Part shown: positions 16,871-25,244 of the stretch, piece by piece | Layout of the letters: each line of letters begins with the position of its first letter | Numbering within the stretch: position 1 is the stretch's first letter | From: Caballeronia sp. dw_19 | GTDB taxonomy: Bacteria; Pseudomonadota; Gammaproteobacteria; Burkholderiales; Burkholderiaceae | Direction: 5' to 3' | DNA: 64,000 nucleotides | Assembly: GCF_018449515.1 (NCBI RefSeq) | Contig: NZ_JAAVUQ010000035.1 | Location: forward strand, 1 to 64,000 | The notes under the pieces: model-generated | Database searches by the model: none | Told to the model about the DNA's origin: nothing | What the model saw: the letters and a program-made list of their open reading frames with translations, nothing else | Program-made: the position numbers and the translations under genes

Positions 16871-16999
16871 ATGCAACTCCAAATCACCATGACGGTTCTT
16901 ATGGTCGTCTCCACACTGCTTACCATTGCAACGTTTAGCCACATGGCGGTCGCCCGGATGATCATCCAAAAAGTCGCGGTGCGGGGGCGGGCGCCGTAA
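16871..16999 (+). CDS. Small membrane protein, 42 residues
   Basis: ATG 16871 follows a GAGGAGAG ribosome site at 7-9 nt. The product has a hydrophobic stretch (MTVLMVVSTLLTIATF, residues 6-21) followed by a basic tail (KVAVRGRAP), which fits a single-pass inner-membrane peptide with a positive cytoplasmic end. The strong ribosome site, the hairpin just upstream and the clean hydrophobic/basic layout argue that it is real. Such short ORFs are often missed in annotation. Its function is unknown. The flavin-reductase remnant begins at its stop codon. Confidence 0.5.
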   Translation: MQLQITMTVLMVVSTLLTIATFSHMAVARMIIQKVAVRGRAP

Positions 17000-17523
17000 A
17001 GGATATGCGCTTTCCGACGTCTATCAGTTGCCGGAACCGGGGCCTGTTGTCCTGCTTGCAACTTGTCATAATGGGCGGGCGAACGTTATGACAATGTCAG
17101 GCACATGATGGTTGAATTTATGCCACCACTGGCGGCCTGTGTCGTCAGCCGAGACGATTACATTACAGCTTTGCCGCGTTACGGGCGACCCGCGAATGCG
17201 TGATCGCCGGCCCGGCGGCGGAGCTTGCACCGAAAGTGGTCAAAATCGGCAATTGCTCGGGAAGCGAGATCGACAAAATTCGAGTCAATTGGTTTGATAC
17301 CGTTGTCGGCTGAATGCATCGCAGCGGCACTGATCGCGGAATGCTTCGTCAATCTGGAATGCAGGGTAATCGAGATGCGGCTGATAAACAAATACGACCT
17401 CTTCGTGCTGGAGGTGCTAAAAACATGGAGGGATTTGGTTCAGAGAAATCCGAAGACAATCCACCATCGTGGATATGGCGTAGTCGAGGCGTAGTCGACG
17501 GAGAAACAATCCGGCCGAAATAA
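17000..17523 (+). pseudogene. Flavin reductase family protein, several frameshifts
   Basis: Pieces in all three frames join into one flavin-reductase-like (FMN-binding split barrel) protein: SDVYQLPEPGPVVLLATCHN and GRANVMTMSG; then MMVEFMPPLAACVVS; then YSFAALRATRECVIAGPAAE and KVVKIGNCSGSEIDK; then GLIPLSAECIAAALIAECFV, NLECRVIE and KYDLFVLEVLKTW; then KTIHHRGYG; then VVDGETIRPK ending at TAA 17521-17523. At least four indels separate the pieces, so the gene cannot make a full protein. The intact oxidoreductase gene at 17580 lies just downstream. Confidence 0.75.
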
Positions 17524-17579
17524 TTGATGCCGTATTGAACAGTATATTAGGATACCTTAGTTAAAGTTCGGGAAAATAT

Positions 17580-18176
17580 ATGAAACACCTCGTCGTGGTG
17601 GCACATCCCGTCGAAGACAGCTTCACGATGGGACTCATGCGCGCTTATACCAATGAACTGGAAAAGCTCGGACATACCCAGCGAACGTGTGATCTTTATC
17701 GCATAGGTTTCAACCCTGCCTTGACCCCACGCGAATTGATGCCCGCTAGTGCCAGAGAGCCGGTCTGCGTCGATGTGGCGCTGGCGCAGGATGAGATTGG
17801 CGCCGCCGATGTCATTGCTCTGATTTATCCGCTCTGGTGGATGTCGATGCCGGCGATGATGAAAGGCTACATCGACCGGGTCTTCGCCCGCGGCTTCGCT
17901 TACGAATCCAGTCAGGGTGTGGTGCACGGCCTGCTAGGAGGGAAGAAGGCAGTCCTGATCACCTGCTCGGGCGCGCCGCTACCACTGTTGGTGAAGAGCG
18001 GTAACTGGAACGCCGTGCAGGTCCTGCAGGATACCCATATCTTCCGATCAACTGGCTTCGAATTGATCGACCATCTTCATTTCGACGAGATCGCTCCATC
18101 TTTGCCGGAGAGCGCGGCCGCGCAGCACATGGAACGCATCCGGTCCTTCGCGCGGCAGCATTTTTATGGCAGCTAG
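17580..18176 (+). CDS. NAD(P)H-dependent oxidoreductase, flavodoxin-like fold (NQO/MdaB family)
   Basis: This 198-residue protein of the NAD(P)H:quinone oxidoreductase / KefF-MdaB family has a flavodoxin-like fold. Features are the FMN phosphate loop HPVEDSFTMGLMRAY near the N-terminus, ALIYPLWWMSMPAMMKGYIDR (the conserved P-LWW-MPA-KGYIDRVF signature), GFAYESSQG and LLGGKKAVLITCSGAP. These enzymes make two-electron reductions of quinones or other small acceptors. It is one of the few intact genes among pseudogenes, and may once have been paired with the flavin-reductase-like gene just upstream. The substrate is unknown. Confidence 0.88.
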   Translation: MKHLVVVAHPVEDSFTMGLMRAYTNELEKLGHTQRTCDLYRIGFNPALTPRELMPASAREPVCVDVALAQDEIGAADVIALIYPLWWMSMPAMMKGYIDRVFARGFAYESSQGVVHGLLGGKKAVLITCSGAPLPLLVKSGNWNAVQVLQDTHIFRSTGFELIDHLHFDEIAPSLPESAAAQHMERIRSFARQHFYGS

Positions 18177-18431
18177 CGCGCTTTTACGCAACGCAACGAT
18201 ACACCCGGTCTGCAATGGAGCATCGTGAATGAGTTCATTTCTGCCAGTTGCTATCGAAACGCAAACTCACGCGCCCGGTCTTCGATTGCTCCAGGACGCG
18301 CAGTTTGGTAACCGGTAACGCCACAAGCGCAGTGTTGTCACCGGCGTTGATGTGGCGCAATTGCGCGCCGGTATGTCGAACCTATCCTGATATTAGATAT
18401 TGGTTCAGGATGAGTAAAAGGAGCGGCAGTG

Positions 18432-18869
18432 ATGTTATGGGCGAGTGGACGAAATCGATACCGATGGTTAGTCGCATTAGTTAAGATGGTAGTACTGTTT
18501 ATAATAATTGCAATCGGAATGACATGGGCTGGTTCAACGTACGACCATCCGATCGACAGATCGATCGTGGTCGGCATGGGGGCGCCGGAGTGCGCCGAAT
18601 TCGCGCGATGCAAGCTGGCTCTCTACTTCTCGCAAGACAGCCGGACAGCGATATTTGCCGGTCCTTTCCTTTACCGAACGACGTTCCCGGATGCCGCAGA
18701 TGACCTGCATTCCTATAAGGCGTCCGTCATGCAGGATCGGATCGGTGAATTCCGGCAACTGGTGGGTTACGTTTGCTTGCTTTGGCTCGCCGTCGCAGGT
18801 GTCGTCATTGGCTTGACGTACGCCGTTCGCTTTGGATATCAATGGTACTGGCGCGGCACACAGCGGTAA
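18432..18869 (+). CDS. Hypothetical membrane protein with two transmembrane segments
   Basis: This 145-residue protein starts at ATG 18432 with GGAG 8-9 nt upstream (a GTG directly before it is also possible). It has a basic N-terminus, a strong transmembrane helix at ~12-36 (ALVKMVVLFIIIAIGMTWAG), a ~75-residue loop with two cysteines (CAEFARC), and a second helix at ~112-135 (LVGYVCLLWLAVAGVVIGLTY). The layout resembles small Burkholderia inner-membrane proteins of unknown function found near conjugation or type IV secretion genes, but none of those are here. I do not assign a function. Confidence 0.6.
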   Translation: MLWASGRNRYRWLVALVKMVVLFIIIAIGMTWAGSTYDHPIDRSIVVGMGAPECAEFARCKLALYFSQDSRTAIFAGPFLYRTTFPDAADDLHSYKASVMQDRIGEFRQLVGYVCLLWLAVAGVVIGLTYAVRFGYQWYWRGTQR

Positions 18870-18971
18870 AAAGACTGAACACCCGTACAACACGCGTGTT
18901 CCTGGCAAAGCCTTCTATAACCGCAACACTGCGCAATCGGATATCCCACACGAATTTGAAGGGGATAAGTC

Positions 18972-19310
18972 ATGGAAGCAAACTATCCGGAACGGCACCA
19001 CGAATTGCAAACCCTGCTTGGAAAGATGCGGCGTGAGATATCCGGTCCCATGGCTGGCTTCGAACACTTCCACAAGGAGCCCATTGCGGGCGGCTCATTA
19101 TCGACGAGGCACACAAGGAGCTGATGGCTTTGGCCATAGAGATTGCTCTGCGTTGTGGTGACTTATTGCATACCATGTGCATGACGCACTGCATGTGATT
19201 GCCGCGCAACAGGAGATTCTTGAAACGGTAAGTGTACCCACCATGATGGGCGGCGGCCCCGCGATGATGTATGCGTGGCGATGACGCTGCGGCTTTCGAA
19301 GCGTCTTCTG
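18972..19310 (+). pseudogene. Carboxymuconolactone decarboxylase (AhpD-like) family remnant
   Basis: The first frame from ATG 18972 reads NYPERHHELQTLLGKMRREI then PMAGFEHFHKEPIAGG. A frameshift leads to DEAHKELMALAIEIALRCGD, and another to AYHVHDALHVIAAQQEILET then MMGGGPAMMYAW. The pieces match a small carboxymuconolactone decarboxylase / alkylhydroperoxidase-like protein in order, but the normal C-C-x2-H active site region is altered. Two to three indels make it a pseudogene. Confidence 0.72.
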
Positions 19311-19993
19311 AAGGCGCTGCGAGGCGACGTTGGACCAGCTTGCATCGCTCGCGTCGCTCGGTGCCTGCACCGAGCGACGGGTGTCCGAAGATCCGGCGCC
19401 CTTTGCCGCATCGACGTTACGTCCGCCTTCGGATCTGGCCTTCATGGCAAAAAATAGGGCGGTTTGTTATCCGACAGTTTGACCCCTAAACGTCGACTTG
19501 CGATCTGTTGCCTCGCATGCCGACCGATGCACGATCGCGTTGTGGTGCTTCCCAACAAGGAATGCAAGATTAGGAGCCTGCCGCGATTCACACTGCAAGA
19601 GATTATTGCCAACTTGCTGCCCATTCGAACGTGCGCGTCGCACAATACGCCAAAACCGGCGACCAAATGATCCTCCGAGACGCGTAGACTTTTTGGTCAT
19701 ATGACACAGATCAATATTGCGACTCTCGTTGCGGTAATAATTTAATAACCAACATTATCGAGCGGGTGGCCGAAGCCACCAGTGCGAAAACGAACCGATG
19801 GTCTTAGCAGCGACTCTGAAAGTCGTCGGAGAGAAACGCCCCGATAGATTGAATTGCGAATCTGGTAACGATCGACGCGGAAAGCGGTGACCCAATTGGA
19901 TGCACAGTTACCGTCGTGCGAAGCGGGACACACATGCTGCTGCGTCGTCTTTGTGGCAAACGAGCTAATTACCTTTATCAATGGGAGAGGAAC
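19311..19993. other. Gene-poor stretch with a perfect 13-bp hairpin
   Basis: No convincing gene was seen. CGTCGCTCGGTGC (19352-19364) and GCACCGAGCGACG (19367-19379) form a perfect 13-bp inverted repeat with a 2-nt gap. It has no T-tract, so it is not a standard intrinsic terminator and could be a REP-like element or a remnant of the decayed gene to its left. The last ~50 nt hold the leader and ribosome site (GGGAGAGG) of the DUF4148 gene. Confidence 0.35.
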
Positions 19994-20377
19994 ATGTTGT
20001 TTTTAACGAAAAAGAAATTTGGGATACTCGTAGCTACAGCTGTACTGACCGTCTGCTCTATCGCTTCGGCGACAGAACAGACTGCAAGCTCCGGTAGTCA
20101 TGTCACTGATTTCGCTTCAGATGCGGCTCCAGTCGTCAATGGTGCAACCGTGAAGGCATCTCAAGCAAAGCCGACCAAGGCTGAACGCAAAGTGGCGCGA
20201 GAGCAGGCTCGGGAGGAACGCCAGGCTGAGCGCAAACAGGCCCGAGCAAAGCGAAGCGCCGAATTGAAGAAGCTTGAGGAGGCAGGATATCGTCCGGGAC
20301 AAGACGACCCGAACTATCCAGATGATTTGCAGAAGGCAGAGAAGAAGGCTGGAATAGGTACGAGCACTAGTCAGTAA
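19994..20377 (+). CDS. DUF4148 family secreted protein
   Basis: This 127-residue protein has an N-terminal signal peptide (MLFLTKKKFGILVATAVLTV..., probable cleavage after ASA near residue 26). It has a long Ala/Lys/Arg/Glu-rich helical middle (AERKVAREQAREERQAERKQ) and a C-terminal DUF4148 motif, ELKKLEEAGYRPGQDDPNYPDDLQKAEKKAG. DUF4148 proteins are small periplasmic or envelope proteins abundant in Burkholderia and have no known biochemical role. ATG 19994 is favoured over an upstream ATG because it directly precedes the signal peptide and follows GGGAGAGG. Confidence 0.82.
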   Translation: MLFLTKKKFGILVATAVLTVCSIASATEQTASSGSHVTDFASDAAPVVNGATVKASQAKPTKAERKVAREQAREERQAERKQARAKRSAELKKLEEAGYRPGQDDPNYPDDLQKAEKKAGIGTSTSQ

Positions 20378-20611
20378 CTTCCTCAGAATAGCAATACAGT
20401 TGGCCCCTTTGCAGGAATCTAGTGTCTTTGAAAGGTCTTTCGCGGTATCGTCTGAGGCGCGAGAGAGGTCAATATGCAAAGTATTCCTCATATTACCGGA
20501 TCGTATAATTTATCGGCGACGCACGGATGGATTCCGCTAGTACATTTGATCTGTGCTTTGACGATCACGGGCATAACCTCAATGCTGTACCGCGCAGATC
20601 GATGAAGTCAC
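20378..20611. other. Intergenic DNA
   Basis: No gene, RNA or clear regulatory site was recognised. It separates the DUF4148 gene from the 3' end of the decayed MaoC/phosphate acetyltransferase gene that points toward it. Confidence 0.4.
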
Positions 20612-21917
20612 TCATGCCGTTGCTCCCTGAACGTGACGAAGGCTGCGATGCGCGACGTTGCGGGCAAGCGTCACGGACCCGAACCGCGCGCAGGCTGTTA
20701 GCCCGGCTGGTCTCAGGACGATCCGCGGGCGCGCGCCGAGCACTAGGCGGAGTAGATCATCTGCTTTGCCAGCATGTTGCCGGCTTTCAGGTCGGGTACG
20801 GGCAGGATGTCCTGCCTGCCCGTACCCGGCGAGACGATGCCCAGGTCCTCGCGGCCTCAGGCTGATGGCGTTGTCGAAGACGAGCGGGCGTTGCCCAGCG
20901 CCTTGCATCTGGCCTCGCGCCGCCATCACGGTCAGAGCCGCGGGATTCGCGGTCTCCACCGCGGCGAGCACGGCCACGCGCGGCGTTTCGATGCCCCGCA
21001 GGTGCAGTAGGTCGATCGTGTTCTAATCGTGTTCTGGTAGATATCGCATTTCTCCTTGAGCAAGGGCGTGACATTGATCGCGGCGGCGGTGACGAACGAG
21101 TGCCCTGGATAAGCCTGGACCTCCATTGTATACGCGTGGCTAATGCGCCGTTCGATGCGCAGCCTGAGGTCGTCTCACGATCGCCGCGAGCAGTTCGCTC
21201 GTTCGCAGGCTGCTCTTCATTTGCGTGGCCGCCTCGCCCGTGGCGCCCATTTCCACGACACGCGCCGCGGTCGCAAGGCTGTACTCGACCGCGTCGATCG
21301 CCACCCCGACGAGACTCATCTGCGCCCGTTCCGTGGCGGCCCTGATCTTTGCTTCCGGTCCGATCTACACGGGGCCGATCATTCCCTCGTTGCGGGCCTC
21401 GATCGCGGCTGCGATCGCTTCCGGGGAACAAGGATGCACGATGGCCGTGCGCAGCGAAGGCAGCGCTTGGGCTTCGCGGATGAACGCGGTAACGATCGTG
21501 CTGGCGCACCGAGACGTCCGGATGGGCTCTACGCGACCATGTCACAGGCTCGGCCGACGCGATTACCGTGGCCACGCCGAGCAGGACCACGTCGCCGTGC
21601 TTGTTAGTGCAACGCGTATCGAGATGCACGATCCGCTTGTCCGCGCGCTTTTCCCTCACGTTCACCGTGGCCGTCACGAGATCACCCGGCACGAACGGAT
21701 GCTGGAACTGCAACTCCTGGTCGAGGTAGATCCGTGTCCGGTCCAGGCAGTCGCGTGCCCAGCAGCGCCGAGAACAGGTCCGCCGTCCACATGCCCTGCA
21801 TGACCGCATGGCCAAACCTGTGATGAGCGCCGAACGCGGCATCGACATGTGCGGGATTGACATCGCCCCATATCACGGCGAACAGTTGGATATTTGTCGA
21901 GTCCGGCAAGGCGAACT
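20612..21917 (-). pseudogene. Bifunctional MaoC enoyl-CoA hydratase / phosphate acetyltransferase, main part
   Basis: Reading leftward from the IS630 insertion, the frames give PDSTNIQLFAVIWGDVNPAH and HAVMQGMWTADLFSALLGTR (MaoC hot-dog domain). Next come YLDQELQFQHPFVPGDLVTA and TRCTNKHGDVVLLGVATVIA. Then phosphate acetyl/butyryltransferase pieces follow, including AYPGHSFVTAAAINVTPLLK, VLAAVETANPAALTVMA, QRPLVFDNAIS and PVPDLKAGNMLAKQM. Many frameshifts separate the pieces. The order matches the known MaoC-Pta fusion. The 5' end lies beyond the IS at 23393-23458. The gene was therefore broken by both indels and an insertion. Confidence 0.75.
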
Positions 21918-21941
21918 AGTTACAACATCCCGTAAATATGT

Positions 21942-22241
21942 TTAATAATTATCCGGCTGCAAATAGGGCGCCAGGAGCGTGACGACCAATTGAGCCATCT
22001 CGTCGAGCGGCCCTGAGCCCGGCAGAGGTTCCCATCTCCCGCTATGGCTGCGAAAGGCTGCACCATAAAGGTTGCGGCCGAGTTCGGTCAGGCGAGCCAC
22101 AACAATCGGATCCGGATCGTCCAGACGTTTGATTAGCAGGTGACGCCCGTAGGCTTGCGTAACGATCTGATCATGGCCCAACAGGGCGCGCAATTGACGC
22201 TGTAGTTCTGAAACGTAGTGTTTGGTGGGTAAGGCGGCCAT
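21942..22241 (-). CDS. Passenger ORF of the IS630-family element
   Basis: This 99-residue protein is encoded 13 nt downstream of the transposase gene and ends just inside the element's left inverted repeat, so it belongs to the IS. The sequence is protein-like: SELQRQLRALLGHDQIVTQA, then RHLLIKRLDDPDPIVVARLT, then GSGPLDEMAQLVVTLLAPYL. I see no DNA-binding or nuclease motif that I recognise. It could be a regulator or accessory factor of transposition, or a captured cargo gene. Function is unknown. Confidence 0.65.
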   Translation of the reverse strand: MAALPTKHYVSELQRQLRALLGHDQIVTQAYGRHLLIKRLDDPDPIVVARLTELGRNLYGAAFRSHSGRWEPLPGSGPLDEMAQLVVTLLAPYLQPDNY

Positions 22242-22254
22242 GACGGTCCCTCGA

Positions 22255-23310
22255 TTACGATGTGCCGGTTTGCAACGGATAGCCCCGGAAACTCCATTTG
22301 AAGGGGTGCGCTGTCTGATTGCGCTCGCGGATAAACTGCTCGGTGCGCTCGCGCAGATGCGCGGTGCTGGTGTGACTGGCATGGCGAAGCACACGGCGGG
22401 TGTAGAGGGCAAACCATAGTTCGATCTGATTGACCCAGCTCGCGTGCAAAGGGGTGAAGTGAAAGTGAAACCGCTTACCGTGCCTCGCGTTGAACGCTTG
22501 CCACACGGCGTGTGCGTGATGCGTATTCAGATTATTCCAGATGACATGCACCTGTTTGCCAGGGTACGCGTGCGCCACGCTCTCCATGAAGGCCACCAGA
22601 TCGTCCAGCGTGCGCCGTTCGCGACAGCTGCCCAGCACCTGTCCAGTATGAACATCGAGCGCGGCAATCAACGCCTGGGTGCCATGACGGATATATTCAA
22701 ACTCACGACGACGCAGCCGTCCCGGTCCGGGCGCGCGTCCCGGATGCTTGCGCTCGATGGCCTGAATGCCGGTTTTCTCGTCGATACTCAGCACGACCGC
22801 GTTCCTGGGTGCGCGGCGATACAGTTTGCAAATCACATTGACCTTCTCGCGAAAGGTCGGATCCGGACTGTGAAGCCATTGTTGGACCCGGTGCGGGCGA
22901 ATGTCGCCGGCCTGCAAAATACGCTGTACATGGCTGCGGCTGATTTGCCCGACAATGCCACGCTCCACGGCACGCACCACAATCTCGTCAAGCGTCGGCG
23001 TGACCCGTCCCTCAGCTTCCTGCGCTTCACACGCCAGCGCAATCAATTGCAGTCGCGTTTCCTGCGTTATGCGCGCAGGACGACCACTGCGCTCACCTTC
23101 TCGAATTCCTTGCACACCTTGCCGCGCAATGCGCTTGCGCCACAGGCAGACCGTTTGCACGGACACGCCCAGTTCCTGCGCAATCGCTGTATTCGAGTGG
23201 CCCTCATGAGCCAATAACGCGAGGCGCGCACGCATCACATCTCGCTGAGGGGCAGTCTTGCACCTGATCAGCGATAACAGTTCCTGTCTTTCTTTCTTCG
23301 CCAGCTTCAC
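22255..23310 (-). CDS. IS630-family transposase, second catalytic Asp replaced by Asn
   Basis: This 351-residue transposase has an N-terminal helix-turn-helix (NTAIAQELGVSVQTVCLWRKR) and a C-terminal DDE nuclease domain. The first catalytic Asp is D177 in LSIDEKTGIQA, and the Glu is E297 in SWVNQIELWF. The second acidic residue, normally in an xWDN-L-N-T-H motif, is asparagine here (N259 in VIWNNLNTHH; codon AAT at 22536-22534). Loss of this metal ligand should abolish strand cleavage, so this copy may be immobile unless complemented. Length and ends are otherwise intact. Confidence 0.9.
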   Translation of the reverse strand: MKLAKKERQELLSLIRCKTAPQRDVMRARLALLAHEGHSNTAIAQELGVSVQTVCLWRKRIARQGVQGIREGERSGRPARITQETRLQLIALACEAQEAEGRVTPTLDEIVVRAVERGIVGQISRSHVQRILQAGDIRPHRVQQWLHSPDPTFREKVNVICKLYRRAPRNAVVLSIDEKTGIQAIERKHPGRAPGPGRLRRREFEYIRHGTQALIAALDVHTGQVLGSCRERRTLDDLVAFMESVAHAYPGKQVHVIWNNLNTHHAHAVWQAFNARHGKRFHFHFTPLHASWVNQIELWFALYTRRVLRHASHTSTAHLRERTEQFIRERNQTAHPFKWSFRGYPLQTGTS

Positions 23311-23392
23311 TGGCGTTGCAGGACGGCGTTGGCTCGTCCTGCCATGATAAACGAGGCCGTTAAATATTCAACTTATTTACGGGATGTTGTAC

Positions 23393-23458
23393 TAGCGAGG
23401 CCGATTCGCCGATCGCGAGTTCATCGAAGGTGCGGTTGTGAAAGAGGGGCCCCCCATG
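23393..23458 (-). pseudogene. 5' piece of the MaoC/phosphate acetyltransferase gene
   Basis: Leftward translation gives PLFHNRTFDELAIGESASLV, the N-terminus of a MaoC-like (R)-enoyl-CoA hydratase domain as found in the MaoC/Pta fusion. It is cut by the IS630 element at a CTAG target. The rest of the gene is at 20612-21917. An ATG at 23458 is a possible start. Confidence 0.7.
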
Positions 23459-23899
23459 GATCGCTCTCGGTGCGCAAGCACCGGTGCATTGGCGGTATTG
23501 CTCGCGACGGCGCTGCGCCATGAGGACAACGCTAACCGCGCAGCAGCTGCGACGATTGATTGTATCAACTGCGACGGCATCGCCATTCATCGCGACCGGA
23601 CATTCACGGCTTTCCTTACGAACGCCCGTCGGACAATGAAAACGATAAACAAACAGAAATAAATGCGGGAACCGCGTGTCGACCGATGTTTGATACAGGT
23701 CATATTCGCGGCCTCCTACCGCTATAGAGTCGGCCAGGTCCACCCACGCGGCGCCTTCGAAGTCGAAGCAGGCTCCGGGCATAGCTAGGCACTCGTTGGC
23801 GTTTGAGACCCGTTCGCGGCCGATCAGGCACGCGTCTTGGGCAGCAGCACCGATGGAGTCCGCATTTGCCATTCATTGCACTTACACCGGAGTTACACC
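23459..23899. other. Intergenic DNA upstream of the oxalate genes
   Basis: An open frame on the minus strand runs through most of this stretch, but I recognise no domain and it has no good start context, so I do not call a gene. The last part must hold the promoter and leader of the formyl-CoA transferase gene; its ribosome site is weak (CGGAG about 8 nt before ATG 23900). Confidence 0.4.
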
Positions 23900-25150
23900 A
23901 TGAGCTTACCTCTTGCGGGAATCAAAGTTATCGACTTCACGGGCGTACAGGCGGGTCCTGCCTGCACGCAATTACTGGCGTGGTTCGGAGCGGAGGTGCT
24001 GAAGGTCGAGCGGCCGGGAGTGGGCGATGTCACGCGCCGTCAACTCCGTGACATTCCCGATGTGGATGCCCTTTATTTCACGATGCTCAACAGCAACAAG
24101 AAGTCGCTGGAATTGAATACCAAGACGCCGGAAGGCAAGGAGATCATGGAGAAGCTCATTCGGGAAGCCGATGTGCTGGTCGAAAATTTCGGGCCCGGCG
24201 CGATGGACCGGATGGGGTTCACCTGGGAACATATCCAGGAACTCAACCCGAAGATCATCTTCGGCTCGGTCAAGGGTTTCAGCGACAACTCCCCGTATGC
24301 GGACATCAAGGTGTATGAGAATGTCGCGCAATGCGCCGGAGGGGCCGCCTCGACCACCGGCTTTTGGGACGGCCCGCCTACCATCAGCGCGGCGGCCTTA
24401 GGCGACAGCAATACCGGCATGCATCTGGCAATCGGCATCCTGACGGCCCTGATCGGGCGTCAGAAAACGGGCAAGGGCCAAAAGGTCGCGGTCTCGATGC
24501 AGGACGCCGTGCTGAACCTGTGCCGCGTCAAGCTGCGCGACCAGCAGCGATTGGAGCGCGTCGGCTTCCTGGAGGAATATCCGCAGTATCCCAACGGCAC
24601 GTTCAGCGATGTGGTGCCTCGCGGGGGCAATGCCGGCGGCGGCGGTCAGCCGGGCTGGGTGCTCAAGTGCAAGGGTTGGGAGTCGGATCCGAACGCGTAC
24701 ATCTATTTCACTATCCAGGAGCAGGACTGGGGCCCAACCTGCCAGGCGCTCGGCAAGCCGGAATGGGCCGAGGATCCCGCCTACGCGACGGCGCACGCGC
24801 GCCAGCCGCACATCTTCGATATCTTCGCCGACATCGAAAAGTGGCTGGCTGACAAGACCAAGTTCGAGGCGGTGGAGATTCTGCGCAAGTTTGGGGTTCC
24901 CTGCGCCCCTGTGCTCAGCATGAAGGACATCGCCTACGATCCGGCGTTGCGTTCGAGCGGCACCGTGGTCGAAGTCAAGCAGAAAATCCGCGGCACCTAT
25001 CTCACCGTCGGAAGCCCGATCAAGTTCTCGGACTTCACCCCGGAGATCACCGGGTCTCCATTGCTCGGCGAGCATACGGACGAAGTGCTCGCGGGCCTCG
25101 GGTATAGCCCGGTCCAGATCGCTAGGATGCGTGAGGCGAAGGTCGTCTGA
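23900..25150 (+). CDS. frc: Formyl-CoA:oxalate CoA-transferase
   Basis: This 416-residue class III CoA-transferase follows the Oxalobacter Frc sequence closely along its length. Matching blocks are VQAGPACTQ, YFTMLNSNKKSLEL, VLVENFGPGAMDRMGFTWEH, VYENVAQCAGGAASTTGFWD, and AALGDSNTGMHLAIGIL with the catalytic aspartate. VPRGGNAGGGGQPGW and LLGEHTDEVL also match. It moves CoA from formyl-CoA to oxalate in the cytoplasm. The next gene is the oxalyl-CoA decarboxylase that regenerates formyl-CoA, so the pair forms the oxalate decarboxylation cycle. It is shorter than Oxalobacter Frc (428) by a small loop after EEYPQYPNG. Confidence 0.93.
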   Translation: MSLPLAGIKVIDFTGVQAGPACTQLLAWFGAEVLKVERPGVGDVTRRQLRDIPDVDALYFTMLNSNKKSLELNTKTPEGKEIMEKLIREADVLVENFGPGAMDRMGFTWEHIQELNPKIIFGSVKGFSDNSPYADIKVYENVAQCAGGAASTTGFWDGPPTISAAALGDSNTGMHLAIGILTALIGRQKTGKGQKVAVSMQDAVLNLCRVKLRDQQRLERVGFLEEYPQYPNGTFSDVVPRGGNAGGGGQPGWVLKCKGWESDPNAYIYFTIQEQDWGPTCQALGKPEWAEDPAYATAHARQPHIFDIFADIEKWLADKTKFEAVEILRKFGVPCAPVLSMKDIAYDPALRSSGTVVEVKQKIRGTYLTVGSPIKFSDFTPEITGSPLLGEHTDEVLAGLGYSPVQIARMREAKVV

Positions 25151-25244
25151 CGGCGCCGTGTCATTGCCGTGAGGACCGAGCCGGACATGGCTTCGCGGTC
25201 AAACGAATTCTACGCAATCCAGTCATTGCGAAAGGTTTTTCACG

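Larger units (their letters stand above)
21919..23392 (-). mobile_element. IS630-family insertion sequence with an extra ORF
   Basis: The 1474-bp element is bounded by inverted repeats containing ACAACATCCCGTAAATA at both ends and flanked by TA (21917-21918 and 23393-23394), the target duplication expected for IS630/Tc1-mariner elements. Removing the element and one TA rejoins a CTAG target inside the MaoC domain (…SASLVR + PDSTNIQ…), apart from one extra nucleotide. It carries a 351-residue transposase gene and a second short ORF in the same direction. It is longer than the usual ~1.1-kb IS630 element because of that ORF. Confidence 0.85.

Noticed and set aside
18240..18420. Short frames between the oxidoreductase and membrane protein genes, considered as a DUF3331-type or mobile element remnant
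   Set aside because: I could not match more than a few residues to any family, and no repeats or transposase motifs were seen.
23459..23872. Open frame on the minus strand upstream of frc
   Set aside because: It has no recognisable domain, no ribosome site and merges into the MaoC fragment frame; not enough support for a gene.
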